Assembly (NCBI GenBank): GCA_963807005.1
Contig: CAWDZK010000006.1
Coordinates: 1 to 64,000 of the forward strand
DNA from: CAWDZK01 sp963807005
Lineage (GTDB): Bacteria > Actinomycetota > Actinomycetes > JACCUZ01
DNA: 64,000 bases
Reading direction: 5' to 3'
Shown here: piece after piece, positions 23,962 through 32,774 of the stretch
How positions within the stretch are numbered: the first letter of the stretch is position 1
Layout of the letters: each line of letters begins with the position of its first letter
Notes under the pieces: model-generated
What the model was told of the DNA's origin: nothing
Databases searched by the model: none
Seen by the model: only the letters and a program-made list of their open reading frames with translations
Program-made: the position numbers and the translations under genes

Positions 23962-26096
23962 TCCGCGCGCCACTCATCTGCGCCGCGCCGGCAGTCGATC
24001 ACGTGCGAACGGGTCGACCGGCACTGGGCGGGGCGCAGGTGCCACGCCAGGCACGGTTTCGCCGCGCCAAGTGGACCCGACCCCGAGGCACGGGCGCGGG
24101 AACGGAGCGACCGGTGCGGCCGACGTTCGGGTTCGACCACGTACACGTGGTCGACCGGCACTGGGCGGGGCGCAGGTGCCGATCGCCGAGGCACGGTTAT
24201 GCCGCGCCAAGCGCACCCCCGCTCGGTTGCGCCTCGCCTGGACCGGGCGCCGTCGATCGGCAGCTCGATCCGGCGGTGCGAGAGCACGTCGCGCAGGTCG
24301 ACCAGCGGTTGCGGCGCGCCGGTCAGGTAGCCCTGCACCGACTCGTACCCCAGCCCGCGCAGCACCCTCAGCTGGTCGGCGGTCTCGACGCCGGACGCCA
24401 GCGGGTGCCGGCCGGCCGCCTTTGCGGCGGTCGCGACGGCGGCCACCACAGCGCCGTCCTCCGGGTCGTCGACGCAGCCGGCCACGAACGACCGGTCCAC
24501 CTTCAGGGTGTCCACCGGCAGCCGCCGCAGCCCGGCCAGCGAGGTGCCGCCCGAGCCGAAGTCGTCGATGGCCAGCCCCACGCCGAGCCGGCGCAGCTGG
24601 TCCAGCTCGTCGGCCAGCGCCGGCCCGGCCTCGGGCAGCTCCTGCTCGTGCAGCTCCAGGTACAGCCCGCGCGACTGCAGCCCGGCCCAGGTCAGCAGCA
24701 GCGCGACGGTGTCGGCGAACCCCGGCCGTGCCACCTCGTCGGCCCACACGTTGACCGACACGCGCACCGACGGGTCGTGCCAGGACGCCGCGTCGCGTAC
24801 GGCGGCGCGCAGCACCCAGTCCGACAGCGAGGTCGCCAGCGGGGTGCCCGCCACCCGCGGCAGGAAGTCCTGCGGCATCAGCAGCCCGAGCCGCGGGTGC
24901 GGCCAGCGCAGCAGCGCCTCCAGCCCCATCAGCCGGCCGTCGACGCTGACCACCGGCTGGTAGTACAGCTGCAGCAGGTCGGACTGGATCGCGTGCCGCA
25001 GCTCGGCGATCAGCCCGCGGCCCTCGCCCGGCTCGCCGGAGAGGTCGTCGCCGATCGTGTCGTCGGCGACGACGAACGGCAGCTCCGGGTGCCGCTTGGC
25101 CCGCAGCATCGCCAGGTCGGCCCGCCGCATCAGCTCCTCGCCGGTGGCGCCGTTCGGCCCGGCCATCGCCACACCGACCGACGCGCGCACCCGGATCTCG
25201 TGCCCGCCCACCGGCACCGGCCGGCCGATCCCGGCCCGCAGCCGCTCCACCAGCGCCACCAGGTCGTCGTCGTCGGTCAGCTCCTCGGCGATCACGACGA
25301 ACTCGTCGCCGCCGAGGCGCGCCACCGTGTCGTTGGACCGCAGCGCGCCGAGGATCCCGGCCGACACCGACACCAGGACCTCGTCGCCGACGTCGTGGCC
25401 GAAGGTGTCGTTGACCTCCTTGAACTTGTCCAGGTCGACGAACAGCACCGCGAGCCGCGCCGAGGTGCGCTGCGTGCGGGTGAGCGCGGTCTCCAGCCGG
25501 TCCCGCAGCAGCCGCCGGTTCGGCAGGTTGGTGAGGCTGTCGTGCAGCGCCGCGTGCAGCAGCATCCGCTCGGTGTTGCGCCGGCTGGTCGCGTCGTCGA
25601 GGCACACCAGCGCCGCGTCCGGGCCGGCCTCCGGCAGCGGTACGACGGACACCACCGCCCACAGGTCGTGACCCCGCGCGTGCCGCAGCCGGCGTTCGTT
25701 GGTGCCCACCCGGATCCGGCCGACGTCCTCCGGCGCGACGTAGTCGTGCAGCGCCCGGCCGACCAGCGTGTCCGGGTCGTGGCCGAGGTAGCGGGCCAGC
25801 GCCGGGTTCACCTCGAGCACCCGGCCGGTGCCGTCGACCACCGCCATCGCGACCGGGCTGCGGGCGAAGGCCGCCCCGCCGAACAGGGAACCGGCGACGG
25901 TGCCGGCCGCCGGCCCCTGGTCCGCGGCAGGGGCGTTCTGCAACGGCACGACGAGCACCGGCTCGGCATGCGCCGAGCCGGTCTGGACCTCGTCGTCGGC
26001 CAGAACCCCTCCCCTGTGCTGGACCCATGGTCCCGTCACGGAGCGTCGACGAACCACCGACCCGCCCCGGTTCACCCCCAGGCTGGAAAGAGTCAC
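23952..26096 (-). CDS. PAS-GGDEF-EAL cyclic-di-GMP protein
   Basis: 714 aa, GTG 26096. PAS domain at about 65-190. GGDEF domain at 190-355 with intact RLGGDEF near 262 and an inhibitory RxxD site (RSND) five residues before it, so a working diguanylate cyclase is likely. EAL domain at 375-620: MGLEALLRW, NVWADEV, AIDDFGSG and LKVDRSF are kept, but the usual AEGVET reads ASGVET near 567, losing a metal-ligand Glu. Phosphodiesterase activity may be lost. No transmembrane helix is seen. The last 80 or so residues are Arg/Ala/Pro-rich and come from a pair of DNA repeats (23997-24210), so the natural end was probably near residue 630. Confidence 0.9.
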   Translation of the reverse strand: MTLSSLGVNRGGSVVRRRSVTGPWVQHRGGVLADDEVQTGSAHAEPVLVVPLQNAPAADQGPAAGTVAGSLFGGAAFARSPVAMAVVDGTGRVLEVNPALARYLGHDPDTLVGRALHDYVAPEDVGRIRVGTNERRLRHARGHDLWAVVSVVPLPEAGPDAALVCLDDATSRRNTERMLLHAALHDSLTNLPNRRLLRDRLETALTRTQRTSARLAVLFVDLDKFKEVNDTFGHDVGDEVLVSVSAGILGALRSNDTVARLGGDEFVVIAEELTDDDDLVALVERLRAGIGRPVPVGGHEIRVRASVGVAMAGPNGATGEELMRRADLAMLRAKRHPELPFVVADDTIGDDLSGEPGEGRGLIAELRHAIQSDLLQLYYQPVVSVDGRLMGLEALLRWPHPRLGLLMPQDFLPRVAGTPLATSLSDWVLRAAVRDAASWHDPSVRVSVNVWADEVARPGFADTVALLLTWAGLQSRGLYLELHEQELPEAGPALADELDQLRRLGVGLAIDDFGSGGTSLAGLRRLPVDTLKVDRSFVAGCVDDPEDGAVVAAVATAAKAAGRHPLASGVETADQLRVLRGLGYESVQGYLTGAPQPLVDLRDVLSHRRIELPIDGARSRRGATERGCAWRGITVPRRSAPAPRPVPVDHVYVVEPERRPHRSLRSRARASGSGPLGAAKPCLAWHLRPAQCRSTRSHVIDCRRGADEWRADHW
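23997..24210. repeat. Pair of about 75-bp direct repeats
   Basis: A unit at about 23997-24070 recurs at about 24136-24210. The shared core is GGTCGACCGGCACTGGGCGG continuing GGCGCAGGTGCC, then after small differences GGCACGGTT and GCCGCGCCAAG. The copies differ by small indels. They overlap the 3' end of the EAL frame, translated there in different frames. They may be copies of a dispersed intergenic repeat. Confidence 0.75.
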
Positions 26097-26180
26097 GAGT
26101 TGGTCAAGTCCAACTACTCAGCGTGATCATCTTCCGAGGCGGGCCGGGAGGGCGGCAGCGCCGGCCCCCCGGCCCCCGCC

Positions 26181-27041
26181 CTATGCCCGGGGGAACGCCG
26201 GCCCGAAGAACGACGCCTGGCCGTCCTTGACGAGGTACACCGACCAGGCGGGCCGGCCGGCGAACCAGGCCGCGGTGGTCGGGCCCTCGACCAGCGCGGC
26301 GGTGGCTAGCGCGTCGGCCAGACCGGCGTCGGGTCCGACGACGGTCGCCGAGTCGTAGTGCACCTCGTCGCGGCGGGTGCGCGGGTCGGTGACGTGGTGC
26401 CCCCGCTCGTAGAGCCCGCTGGTGGCGACGGCACCGTCGCGTACCCGGACGACCTGCACGACCTGCTGGGTGTCGTAGGGGTTCAGGATCCCGATCGCCC
26501 ACGGCTCGCCCGGTGACTGCTCGCCCCGGCAGGCGATGTCGCCGGCGGCGTTGACGCAGACGTTGGGGATCCCGGCGGCCTGGAGCTGCAAGGCCACCTG
26601 CCCGGCCGCCCAGCCCTTGACGTAGCCCGACGGGTCGACGCCCCCGCGCACCGCCCAGGGGTCGAACGCGCCCCCGGTCAGCAGCTTCGCCTGCTGGCAG
26701 GCGGACAGCACGTCGCGCACCACGGCGGGCGTCCGGTCCAGCGTGATCAGCCCGTTGCGGTACATGGTGATCGGGCTGTCGACGCGGTAGGTGGAGAACC
26801 ACGCGTCGACCTGGTGCAGGTACTCGACGGCGTCGCCGACGATGTCCTCGTAGTCCGCTGGCAGCTCCGGCGCGCGCAGGTCGAAGGTGACCGCGGTGCC
26901 CCACACGTGCTCGACGTGGACCCGGCGCTGCCACGGGCCGGGACCGGCCAGGGTGACCTCGGCTGCGACGGATTCGGGCACGGTCCGATCCTGCCGTGCC
27001 TCGCCGGCTGCCGCCGCCGGCGCGAGCCCGGCAGCGGTCAC
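26181..27041 (-). CDS. apbE: FAD:protein FMN transferase (ApbE)
   Basis: 286 aa. ApbE attaches FMN from FAD to Thr/Ser of target proteins, outside the membrane in most cases. The family path is complete: VWGTAVTFDL, DAWFSTYRVDS, TGGAFDPWAV, GVDPSGYVKGWA, VNAAGDIACRG, ATSGLYERGHHV and the metal/FAD-site end GLADALATAALV. There is no clear signal peptide: the N-terminus is short and Ala-rich. Its GTG overlaps the stop of the preceding FMN-binding gene by 4 bp. It is the last gene of an operon containing three FMN-binding proteins, its likely substrates. Confidence 0.92.
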   Translation of the reverse strand: MTAAGLAPAAAAGEARQDRTVPESVAAEVTLAGPGPWQRRVHVEHVWGTAVTFDLRAPELPADYEDIVGDAVEYLHQVDAWFSTYRVDSPITMYRNGLITLDRTPAVVRDVLSACQQAKLLTGGAFDPWAVRGGVDPSGYVKGWAAGQVALQLQAAGIPNVCVNAAGDIACRGEQSPGEPWAIGILNPYDTQQVVQVVRVRDGAVATSGLYERGHHVTDPRTRRDEVHYDSATVVGPDAGLADALATAALVEGPTTAAWFAGRPAWSVYLVKDGQASFFGPAFPRA

Positions 27042-27727
27042 AGCCGTGCCTTCGCCAGCGCCCCGGCGAGCGAGGTCTTCCAGGCCGCGGAGGTGAACGA
27101 CGCGCCGGTCGCCCCGGCGATCTGGGCCGACTTCGCGGCCAGCGTCTGGGCCCGCAGGATCGGGAGGGCCATCTCGGAGTAGGGCTGGGACTCCCCGGTG
27201 GGGTAGGTCGCGGCCCAGACGTCGACCAGCGTGCCGTTCGCGACCCGGATGCCGACCTGCAGCGGGCCGTACTTCGACTGCGCGACCGGGCCGAGGTAGT
27301 CGGTCGGGCCGGCCGGCTGCGTGGGCGTCGGCGTCGGCTTCGGCTTGCTGACCGGCTTGCTCGTGGGCTTGCTGGTGGGCTTGGTGGTGGGCTTCGCGGT
27401 GGCCCCGGCTGTGGCCTCGCCGGTGGCTTTGGCGGTGGCCTTCGGGGCCGGCGCGGCGCTCGGCTTGGCGGCGCGCTTGTCGGTCTTGCGGTGGGTGGCG
27501 GCACCCGACGGCGTCTTCCGGTGCGCCGACGTGCGGGACGCGTCGCCCGCCTTCCGCCCGGCGTGGGCCCGGGACCCGGGAGCGCCCGTGGCGGCAGCGG
27601 CGGGGGCGGCGGGGGCGCCGCCGCTGACGGTGCCGCCCGCGGCCGCGGGTGCGGCATGGCCGGAGTAGGACAGCACGGACACGAGACCGGCGGCGGTCCC
27701 GGTGGTGACGAGCAGGGCGCGCTTCAC
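27038..27727 (-). CDS. Secreted FMN-binding domain protein
   Basis: 229 aa. Signal peptide at 1-27 (MKRALLVTTGTAAGLVSVLS), a long Ala/Thr/Lys/Pro-rich linker with PTSKPTSKP repeats to about 140, then an FMN-binding domain. The target motif for covalent FMN is TGASFT near residue 205, followed by SAAWKTSLAGAL. The linker suggests a flexible tether through the cell wall. Overlaps apbE by 4 bp. Confidence 0.85.
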   Translation of the reverse strand: MKRALLVTTGTAAGLVSVLSYSGHAAPAAAGGTVSGGAPAAPAAAATGAPGSRAHAGRKAGDASRTSAHRKTPSGAATHRKTDKRAAKPSAAPAPKATAKATGEATAGATAKPTTKPTSKPTSKPVSKPKPTPTPTQPAGPTDYLGPVAQSKYGPLQVGIRVANGTLVDVWAATYPTGESQPYSEMALPILRAQTLAAKSAQIAGATGASFTSAAWKTSLAGALAKARL

Positions 27728-27760
27728 GGGAGGCTCCTCGGCCGGTCGGTGACCGCGCGC

Positions 27761-29446
27761 TCAGAACGCGAAGGTCTCATGGTGGATCCGGTGGGCGGCG
27801 ACACCTGCGGCGCGGGCGGCGGCGAGCAGGTCGGACATGAAGGCGGGCGGGCCGCAGAGGTAGACGTCGCTGTCGTCCAGTCCGGGCACCAGCTCGGTGA
27901 GCAGCTCCGCGGTCAGCCGCGGGCGTTCCGGCTGGTCCTCGAGGTAGTGCACGGTCCAGCCGTTGCGGTGCACGAGCTCGTCGATCTCCGCGCGCAGCGG
28001 AGCGTCGGCGGCGTCCTTGACCCGGTAGACCAGGGTGACCTCGGCGCCCGGCGGCAGGTCGTCGAGCACCGCCCGGACCGGGGTGATGCCGACCCCGGCC
28101 GCGAACGCCGCGACGCGCTCGCCGTGCCGGGCCGCGGCGGTGAAGACGCCGTACGGTCCCTCGGCCCAGACCCGGGTTCCGGGCCGCAGCCGGGACAGCC
28201 GGCCCGAGTGGTCACCGAGATCCTTGACGGTGATCCGGAGCCAGGACGCGTTCGGCGCGGCGGACAGTGAGTAGGGGTGCGCCTGCCACCACCACTCGGC
28301 GGTGAGGAAGCGCCAGCAGAAGAACTGCCCACCACGTACCCGCAGCAGGTCGAGGTGGCGGCCGGACAGGTAGATCGAGACGACCCCGGGCGACTCCTCG
28401 ACGACGCTCTCGACCCGGAGGTGGTGCCGCAGCGACATGGCGATCGGCCGGGCGAAGCGGCTGACCAGGATCGTCGCGCCGACGCCGACGTACAGGCCGG
28501 TCCAGAACCAGCGCTGCACCGGGTGCGACACGAACATCGGGCCGAGCGCGAGCTGGTGGCCGAAGGACAGCGCCACCGCGAGGTAGAAGTAGAGGTGCGC
28601 CACCCACCAGGTCTCGTAGCGCATCCGGCGCCGGATGAACCGGGCCGACATGACCCCCAGCGTCACCATGAGGACGAACGCGGTGGCGGCGGGCACCATC
28701 CAGGCCGAGGTGGTGACCGTCGTCCAGAGCTGTCCGAGGAACGACGTGCGGGTCGCCTGCGCGTAGCCCAGGGTGGTGAGCACGACGTGTGCGGCCACCA
28801 GCACCAGCGCGTACGGGGCGACCCGTCGGTGCAGGGACAGCAGGCGGTCGTGCCCGACCTCCCGCTCGATCCACGGCACCCGCGTCGTCAGCACCAGCAG
28901 GACGAGGCACAAGTAGCTGCCGGCGAGCGCGGCCACGGTGCCGGCTGCGAGCGCCGGTCCGCCCGGCACCCGCAGGTCGTCCGCTACGCCGGCGACGCCG
29001 GTGCCGACGGTCAGGCCGAGGCCCAGGCCGGCCAGCGTGACGGCGACGTCACCGCGCCACGAGCTGCGGCCGTGTGCCCGGAGGCCGGGGGTCAGCAGCG
29101 GACGGGCGGGTGCGCGCCGCCGGCCCGGCAGGGCGGTGGGGTCGGCGACGAACGCCGGCTCGACCTCGGCCGGTCGGCGGGCCGGGACGCGCGGCGCCGG
29201 CCGGGAGGCGTGCCGCGGTGCGGTGCCGGGAGCGGCCGGAGCCGCCAGGGCGTCGGCCGCCCGGTCGTCCAGCACCGGGGTCACGGTCGGCGTGGCCGGC
29301 ACCCGTGACGAGGCCCCGGAGAAGGGCCCGGAGAGGGCTCCGGAGAAGTCCCCGAAGAAGGCCTCGGGGGAGGACCCGGAGAAGGGCATCGTCCGGACCG
29401 GCGTCGGGCCCGGGAACCTCCGGGGCGGTCTCGTCCGCGTTCTCAC
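27761..29446 (-). CDS. Ferric-reductase-like membrane flavohaem oxidoreductase
   Basis: 561 aa from GTG 29446, overlapping the upstream gene by 4 bp; an ATG at 29389 is also possible. Residues 1-110 are a Pro/Ala-rich cytoplasmic start. Six or so helices at 115-330 carry His pairs for haem b (LHRRVAPYALVLVAAHVV and WVAHLYFYLAVALSFGHQ). The cytoplasmic C-terminus is an FAD/NAD(P)H reductase: QAHPYSLSAAP, GVGITPVRAVL, YLCGPPAFM. It should pass electrons from NAD(P)H through FAD and haem across the membrane, here probably to the FMN-binding proteins of the same operon. Confidence 0.9.
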   Translation of the reverse strand: MRTRTRPPRRFPGPTPVRTMPFSGSSPEAFFGDFSGALSGPFSGASSRVPATPTVTPVLDDRAADALAAPAAPGTAPRHASRPAPRVPARRPAEVEPAFVADPTALPGRRRAPARPLLTPGLRAHGRSSWRGDVAVTLAGLGLGLTVGTGVAGVADDLRVPGGPALAAGTVAALAGSYLCLVLLVLTTRVPWIEREVGHDRLLSLHRRVAPYALVLVAAHVVLTTLGYAQATRTSFLGQLWTTVTTSAWMVPAATAFVLMVTLGVMSARFIRRRMRYETWWVAHLYFYLAVALSFGHQLALGPMFVSHPVQRWFWTGLYVGVGATILVSRFARPIAMSLRHHLRVESVVEESPGVVSIYLSGRHLDLLRVRGGQFFCWRFLTAEWWWQAHPYSLSAAPNASWLRITVKDLGDHSGRLSRLRPGTRVWAEGPYGVFTAAARHGERVAAFAAGVGITPVRAVLDDLPPGAEVTLVYRVKDAADAPLRAEIDELVHRNGWTVHYLEDQPERPRLTAELLTELVPGLDDSDVYLCGPPAFMSDLLAAARAAGVAAHRIHHETFAF

Positions 29447-32004
29447 AGCCCCGCCTGGGTCAGGGCGGACTGCAGCGACGACTTGTACGCGGCCCAGGTC
29501 AGGCTCGCGCCCGAGACCTTCGCGATCGTGGCGGAGTTGGCCGCGACCGCTTCGGTGTCGTACTTCGGGATCGCGCTCGCGTTGATCGATCTGGTCTCGC
29601 TGCCGTCGTTGGTGAGCAGCGTCCCGGTGGCGGTGGTGATCCGGCTGTTGGTGACGACGATGACGACCCGCAGGGTGCCGTGGCCGCTCGCGATCGCCGT
29701 GGTCGCGCCGGTGAACGTCCCGTTGACCGGCGGGACGGCCGGGGTAGCCGTCACCGTGCTCGAGGCGGCTCCCTCCGTGGTCACGTTGACCGCGGTGACG
29801 TAGTAGGAGTACGTCGTGCCGTTGGTCAGGGCCGAGTCGGTCCAGCCGGTCACGGTCGGCGACCCGATGCGCACACCGTTGCGGTACACGCGGTACGCCG
29901 TCGCGGTCGGAACGGCCGTCCAGGTCAGCGTCACCTGCGCGTTGCCTGCGGTGGCGAGCAGGCCGGTGGGCGCTGACGGCGCCGTCGCCACCGGCGTGCC
30001 GATCACCGCGGCGGAGGGCGCCGATGACGCGGTGGAGTTCACCGCGACCACCGTGTAGGTGTACGCCGACCCGTTGGTGAGCCCGGTGTCGGTGAAGCCG
30101 GTCGTGGTCGGGGACCCGACGAGGCTGCCGCCGCGGTAGACCCGGTAGGACTGCGCGTTCGGCGACGCCGACCAGGACAGGACGACCAGCGCGTCGCCGG
30201 ACGTCGCGACCACACCGGTGGGCACCGTGGGCGGCGGGAGGGCCGGGGTGACCTGCACCGTGGTCGAAGGCGCCGACTCGCCACCAGCCGTGACCGCGGT
30301 GACCCGGTAGGCGTACGTCGTGCCGTTGGCCAGCCCGGTGTCGGTGAAGGCCGGCGACGAGACCGATCCCACCGCGGCGCCGTCCCGGTACACCTGGTAC
30401 GACGTCGCCCCGCTCACCGCGGTCCAGGTCAGCATGGCCGTCGTGTTGCCGGGCGTCCCGCTGAGGCCGGTGGGTGCGCCGCTGACGGCGGCCGAGGGCG
30501 TGGCGGTGACGGTCCCGGAGGGGGGCGACGCGGAGGTCGGCCCAACGGCGACGACGTAGTAGGCGTAGCCGGTGCCGTTGGTGAGGCCGGTGTCGGTCCA
30601 GGACGTGCTGGTCCGGGTTGTCACCCGCACGCCGTCGCGGTAGACGCGGTACGACGTGGCGCCGGGCACCGCGGACCACGACAGCGTGACCTGGGCGTCG
30701 CCGGGCGTGGTCGTGAGGCCGGTGGGCTGCGGCAGTGGTGGCGCGACCGGCTGGGCGCTCACCGAGGACGACGCCGCGGACGCGGGCGAGCTGTCGCGGT
30801 AGGCCACCACGGCGTACGTGTAGGTGCTGCCGTTCGACAGCCCGGCGTCGACGTACGCGGTGGCGGTGGGGGACCCGACCCGGGTGCCGTTGCGGTACAC
30901 GCCGTACGAGGTGGCGCCGGGGGACGCCACCCAGGTCAGCGTCACCTGCCGGTCGCCGGCCGCGGCCACCAGGCCGGTCGGCGCAGGGGGTGCGGCGGCG
31001 ACCGGGGTGCAGCCCACCGGGGCCGAGGGCGCCGAGGCGATGCCGCCCACGAGCGCCTGCACGGTCCAGGCGTACGCCGTCCCGTTGACCAGGCCGCCGC
31101 CCGTCCAGGAGGTCCCGGTGGTCGTGGCGACCGCCACCCCGTCACGTGCGACGCGGTACCCGGTGGCTCCTGCCGAGGGCGTCCACGTGAGGGTCACCGA
31201 ACCGTCGCCGGGCGTCGCGGTCAGGACGGGGACGGCCGGCGGGGCCGGGGTCGGGGTGGCATCGACCACGTCGGACAGCGGCGACCAGCCGGCGGCGTTC
31301 ACGGCGCGCACCGTGTAGGCGTACGGCGTGCCGTTGTCCAGGCCGCTGTCGAGGAACGCCGGCGCCGCCCCGGCGCCGACCTGCCTCCCGTCGCGGTACA
31401 CGCGGTAGCCGTCGGCGCCGGGCACTGCTGCCCATGCCAGTGCCACCAGGCCGTCGGCGGGAGCGGCGGTCAGGGCGCCCGGCCGGGCCGGCAGCTCGAC
31501 GTACGGCGCCCGCACGTAGTGCCGGGCCCGCACCGCTGCGGTCACCTCGGCCCGGGCGGCGGCCAGGGCGCGCCGGGTGGTGAGCTCGGCGCGGGCGGAG
31601 CGGCGCGCCGACCTGGCTGACGCGTACAGGGCGTGGGCGGCCGGCAGGTCGTTGCCCGGGACGCGCTGCGCGGCCCGCAGCGCTGCCGCCGCCGCGCGCT
31701 CGGCCCGTCGGGTGGCCGTCGCGCGCGCGACGGCGCGGCGGTACCTGGCCCGGGCCGCGACCACCCGCGGGTCGGCCTCGACCTGCCCGGCGATCTCCGC
31801 GGCGGTCTCCGCCGCGGACTGGCCCCAGTCGTTGTCGACGTCCTGGCCGGGCACCGCCTGCGCGACAGCCGCCGGCGACAGCAACGCGCCGCTCGCGCCG
31901 GTGAGGGCAGCGCTGAGCCCGGCGAGCGCCGTGACCGTGCGCCGGGAGCGGCCGCTGCTGCGGCGTCGGTGAGAGTGCCGTGCCCCCGTGGCCCGCCGGC
32001 TCAC
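29443..32004 (-). CDS. Secreted FMN-binding protein with seven fibronectin III repeats
   Basis: 853 aa from GTG 32004, which overlaps the upstream stop by 4 bp. Signal peptide in the first 50 residues with an Arg-rich start, then VDNDWGQSAAETAAEIAGQV, shared with the first gene of the operon, and an Ala/Arg-rich helical stretch to about 160. Seven fibronectin III modules follow (to about 750), each with a GYRVYRDG-like strand and a SGLxNGTxYAYTV-like end. The C-terminal FMN-binding domain ends with the flavinylation motif SGASLT and AAYKSSLQSALTQAG. The FN3 row would hold a redox domain away from the membrane or bind polymers. This domain order is unusual. Confidence 0.88.
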   Translation of the reverse strand: MSRRATGARHSHRRRSSGRSRRTVTALAGLSAALTGASGALLSPAAVAQAVPGQDVDNDWGQSAAETAAEIAGQVEADPRVVAARARYRRAVARATATRRAERAAAAALRAAQRVPGNDLPAAHALYASARSARRSARAELTTRRALAAARAEVTAAVRARHYVRAPYVELPARPGALTAAPADGLVALAWAAVPGADGYRVYRDGRQVGAGAAPAFLDSGLDNGTPYAYTVRAVNAAGWSPLSDVVDATPTPAPPAVPVLTATPGDGSVTLTWTPSAGATGYRVARDGVAVATTTGTSWTGGGLVNGTAYAWTVQALVGGIASAPSAPVGCTPVAAAPPAPTGLVAAAGDRQVTLTWVASPGATSYGVYRNGTRVGSPTATAYVDAGLSNGSTYTYAVVAYRDSSPASAASSSVSAQPVAPPLPQPTGLTTTPGDAQVTLSWSAVPGATSYRVYRDGVRVTTRTSTSWTDTGLTNGTGYAYYVVAVGPTSASPPSGTVTATPSAAVSGAPTGLSGTPGNTTAMLTWTAVSGATSYQVYRDGAAVGSVSSPAFTDTGLANGTTYAYRVTAVTAGGESAPSTTVQVTPALPPPTVPTGVVATSGDALVVLSWSASPNAQSYRVYRGGSLVGSPTTTGFTDTGLTNGSAYTYTVVAVNSTASSAPSAAVIGTPVATAPSAPTGLLATAGNAQVTLTWTAVPTATAYRVYRNGVRIGSPTVTGWTDSALTNGTTYSYYVTAVNVTTEGAASSTVTATPAVPPVNGTFTGATTAIASGHGTLRVVIVVTNSRITTATGTLLTNDGSETRSINASAIPKYDTEAVAANSATIAKVSGASLTWAAYKSSLQSALTQAGL

Positions 32005-32690
32005 CCCGTGAAGCCGGCGGCTGCCAGGGCGGCCGTCAGCGAGGAGACGAAGGCGCCCGAGGTGAGCGAGGCGCCGGTCACCGAGGCGACCGTCGCCGTG
32101 TCCCCGGCGGCCATCGCCTCGGTCATGAGGATCGGCAGCGCCATCGCGTTGTACTCGCCCGAGTCGCCGGTCGCGACGTACAGCGGGACCGAGACGTCGC
32201 TGACGTGGCCGCCGTAGACGGTGATCCCCACCTGGATCGGCTCGAGCCCGATGCCCGGGATGAAGTACTGCGCGACGCTGCCCACGTAGCTTCCGTCGAC
32301 CGGGGTGAAGTGCGCGGCCCGCACGGTCGCGGTGGCCGAGGTGACCACTTTGGCCTGGGCAGCCCGCGCCGCCGCCAAGGCCGCCTTCGCACGCACCGTC
32401 CTCCGGTGGGCGGCCCGGACCCGGGTATCGGTCCGGCGCGCCACGGCCTCCAGCTTCTTGGCCTTGCGCAGGGCCGCCCGGGCCTGGGCGACCTTGGCGT
32501 TGGCCGCCTTCACGGCCGGCGTCGCGGCCACCTGGGCGGCGACCTCGGCCGTGACCTGCTCTGCCGACTGGCCGTAGTCGTTGTTGACCGGGTCGGTGGC
32601 GGCTTGGGCCGGCGCCGGGCCGGCCAGGGAGCCGAGGACGGCGGCGCACCCGGCTGCGGCGAGCAGCGAACGGCGACGGCAGGACGACAT
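32001..32690 (-). CDS. Secreted FMN-binding domain protein, first gene of the flavinylation operon
   Basis: 229 aa from ATG 32690, with GGAGG 5 nt upstream. Signal peptide to about residue 31 (LLAAAGCAAVLGSLAG...AQA), then VNNDYGQSAEQVTAEVAAQV and a Lys/Ala/Arg-rich coiled stretch to 110. The FMN-binding domain carries YVGSVAQYFIPGIGLEPIQV and the target motif TGASLT near 205, then SSLTAALAAAG. The N-terminal module is shared with the next gene, suggesting a common partner. Confidence 0.88.
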   Translation of the reverse strand: MSSCRRRSLLAAAGCAAVLGSLAGPAPAQAATDPVNNDYGQSAEQVTAEVAAQVAATPAVKAANAKVAQARAALRKAKKLEAVARRTDTRVRAAHRRTVRAKAALAAARAAQAKVVTSATATVRAAHFTPVDGSYVGSVAQYFIPGIGLEPIQVGITVYGGHVSDVSVPLYVATGDSGEYNAMALPILMTEAMAAGDTATVASVTGASLTSGAFVSSLTAALAAAGFTG

Positions 32691-32715
32691 GGGACCTCCG
32701 AAGGGGAGAGGCGGA

Positions 32716-32774
32716 GGTAGCCCGCCACGGCCATCGGCCGTTCGGGGGAGCCCGACCGGGCCGAACGTGCTACC
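32716..32774 (-). ncRNA. Candidate structured leader of the flavinylation operon
   Basis: In the operon direction GGTAGC (32774-32769) pairs with GCTACC (32721-32716). They enclose TTCGG/CCGAA (32765-32761 with 32745-32741) and a CGGCC-GAT-GGCCG hairpin (32740-32728), forming a compact three-way junction 26 nt before the start codon. It does not match any riboswitch consensus I know. It may be a regulatory leader, or chance folding of GC-rich DNA. Confidence 0.35.

Noticed and set aside
29447..30679. 972-codon frame extending the ferric-reductase-like protein upstream
   Set aside because: The upstream part is a shadow of the FN3 repeats of the preceding gene; the overlap GTGA at 29446 gives a sound start.
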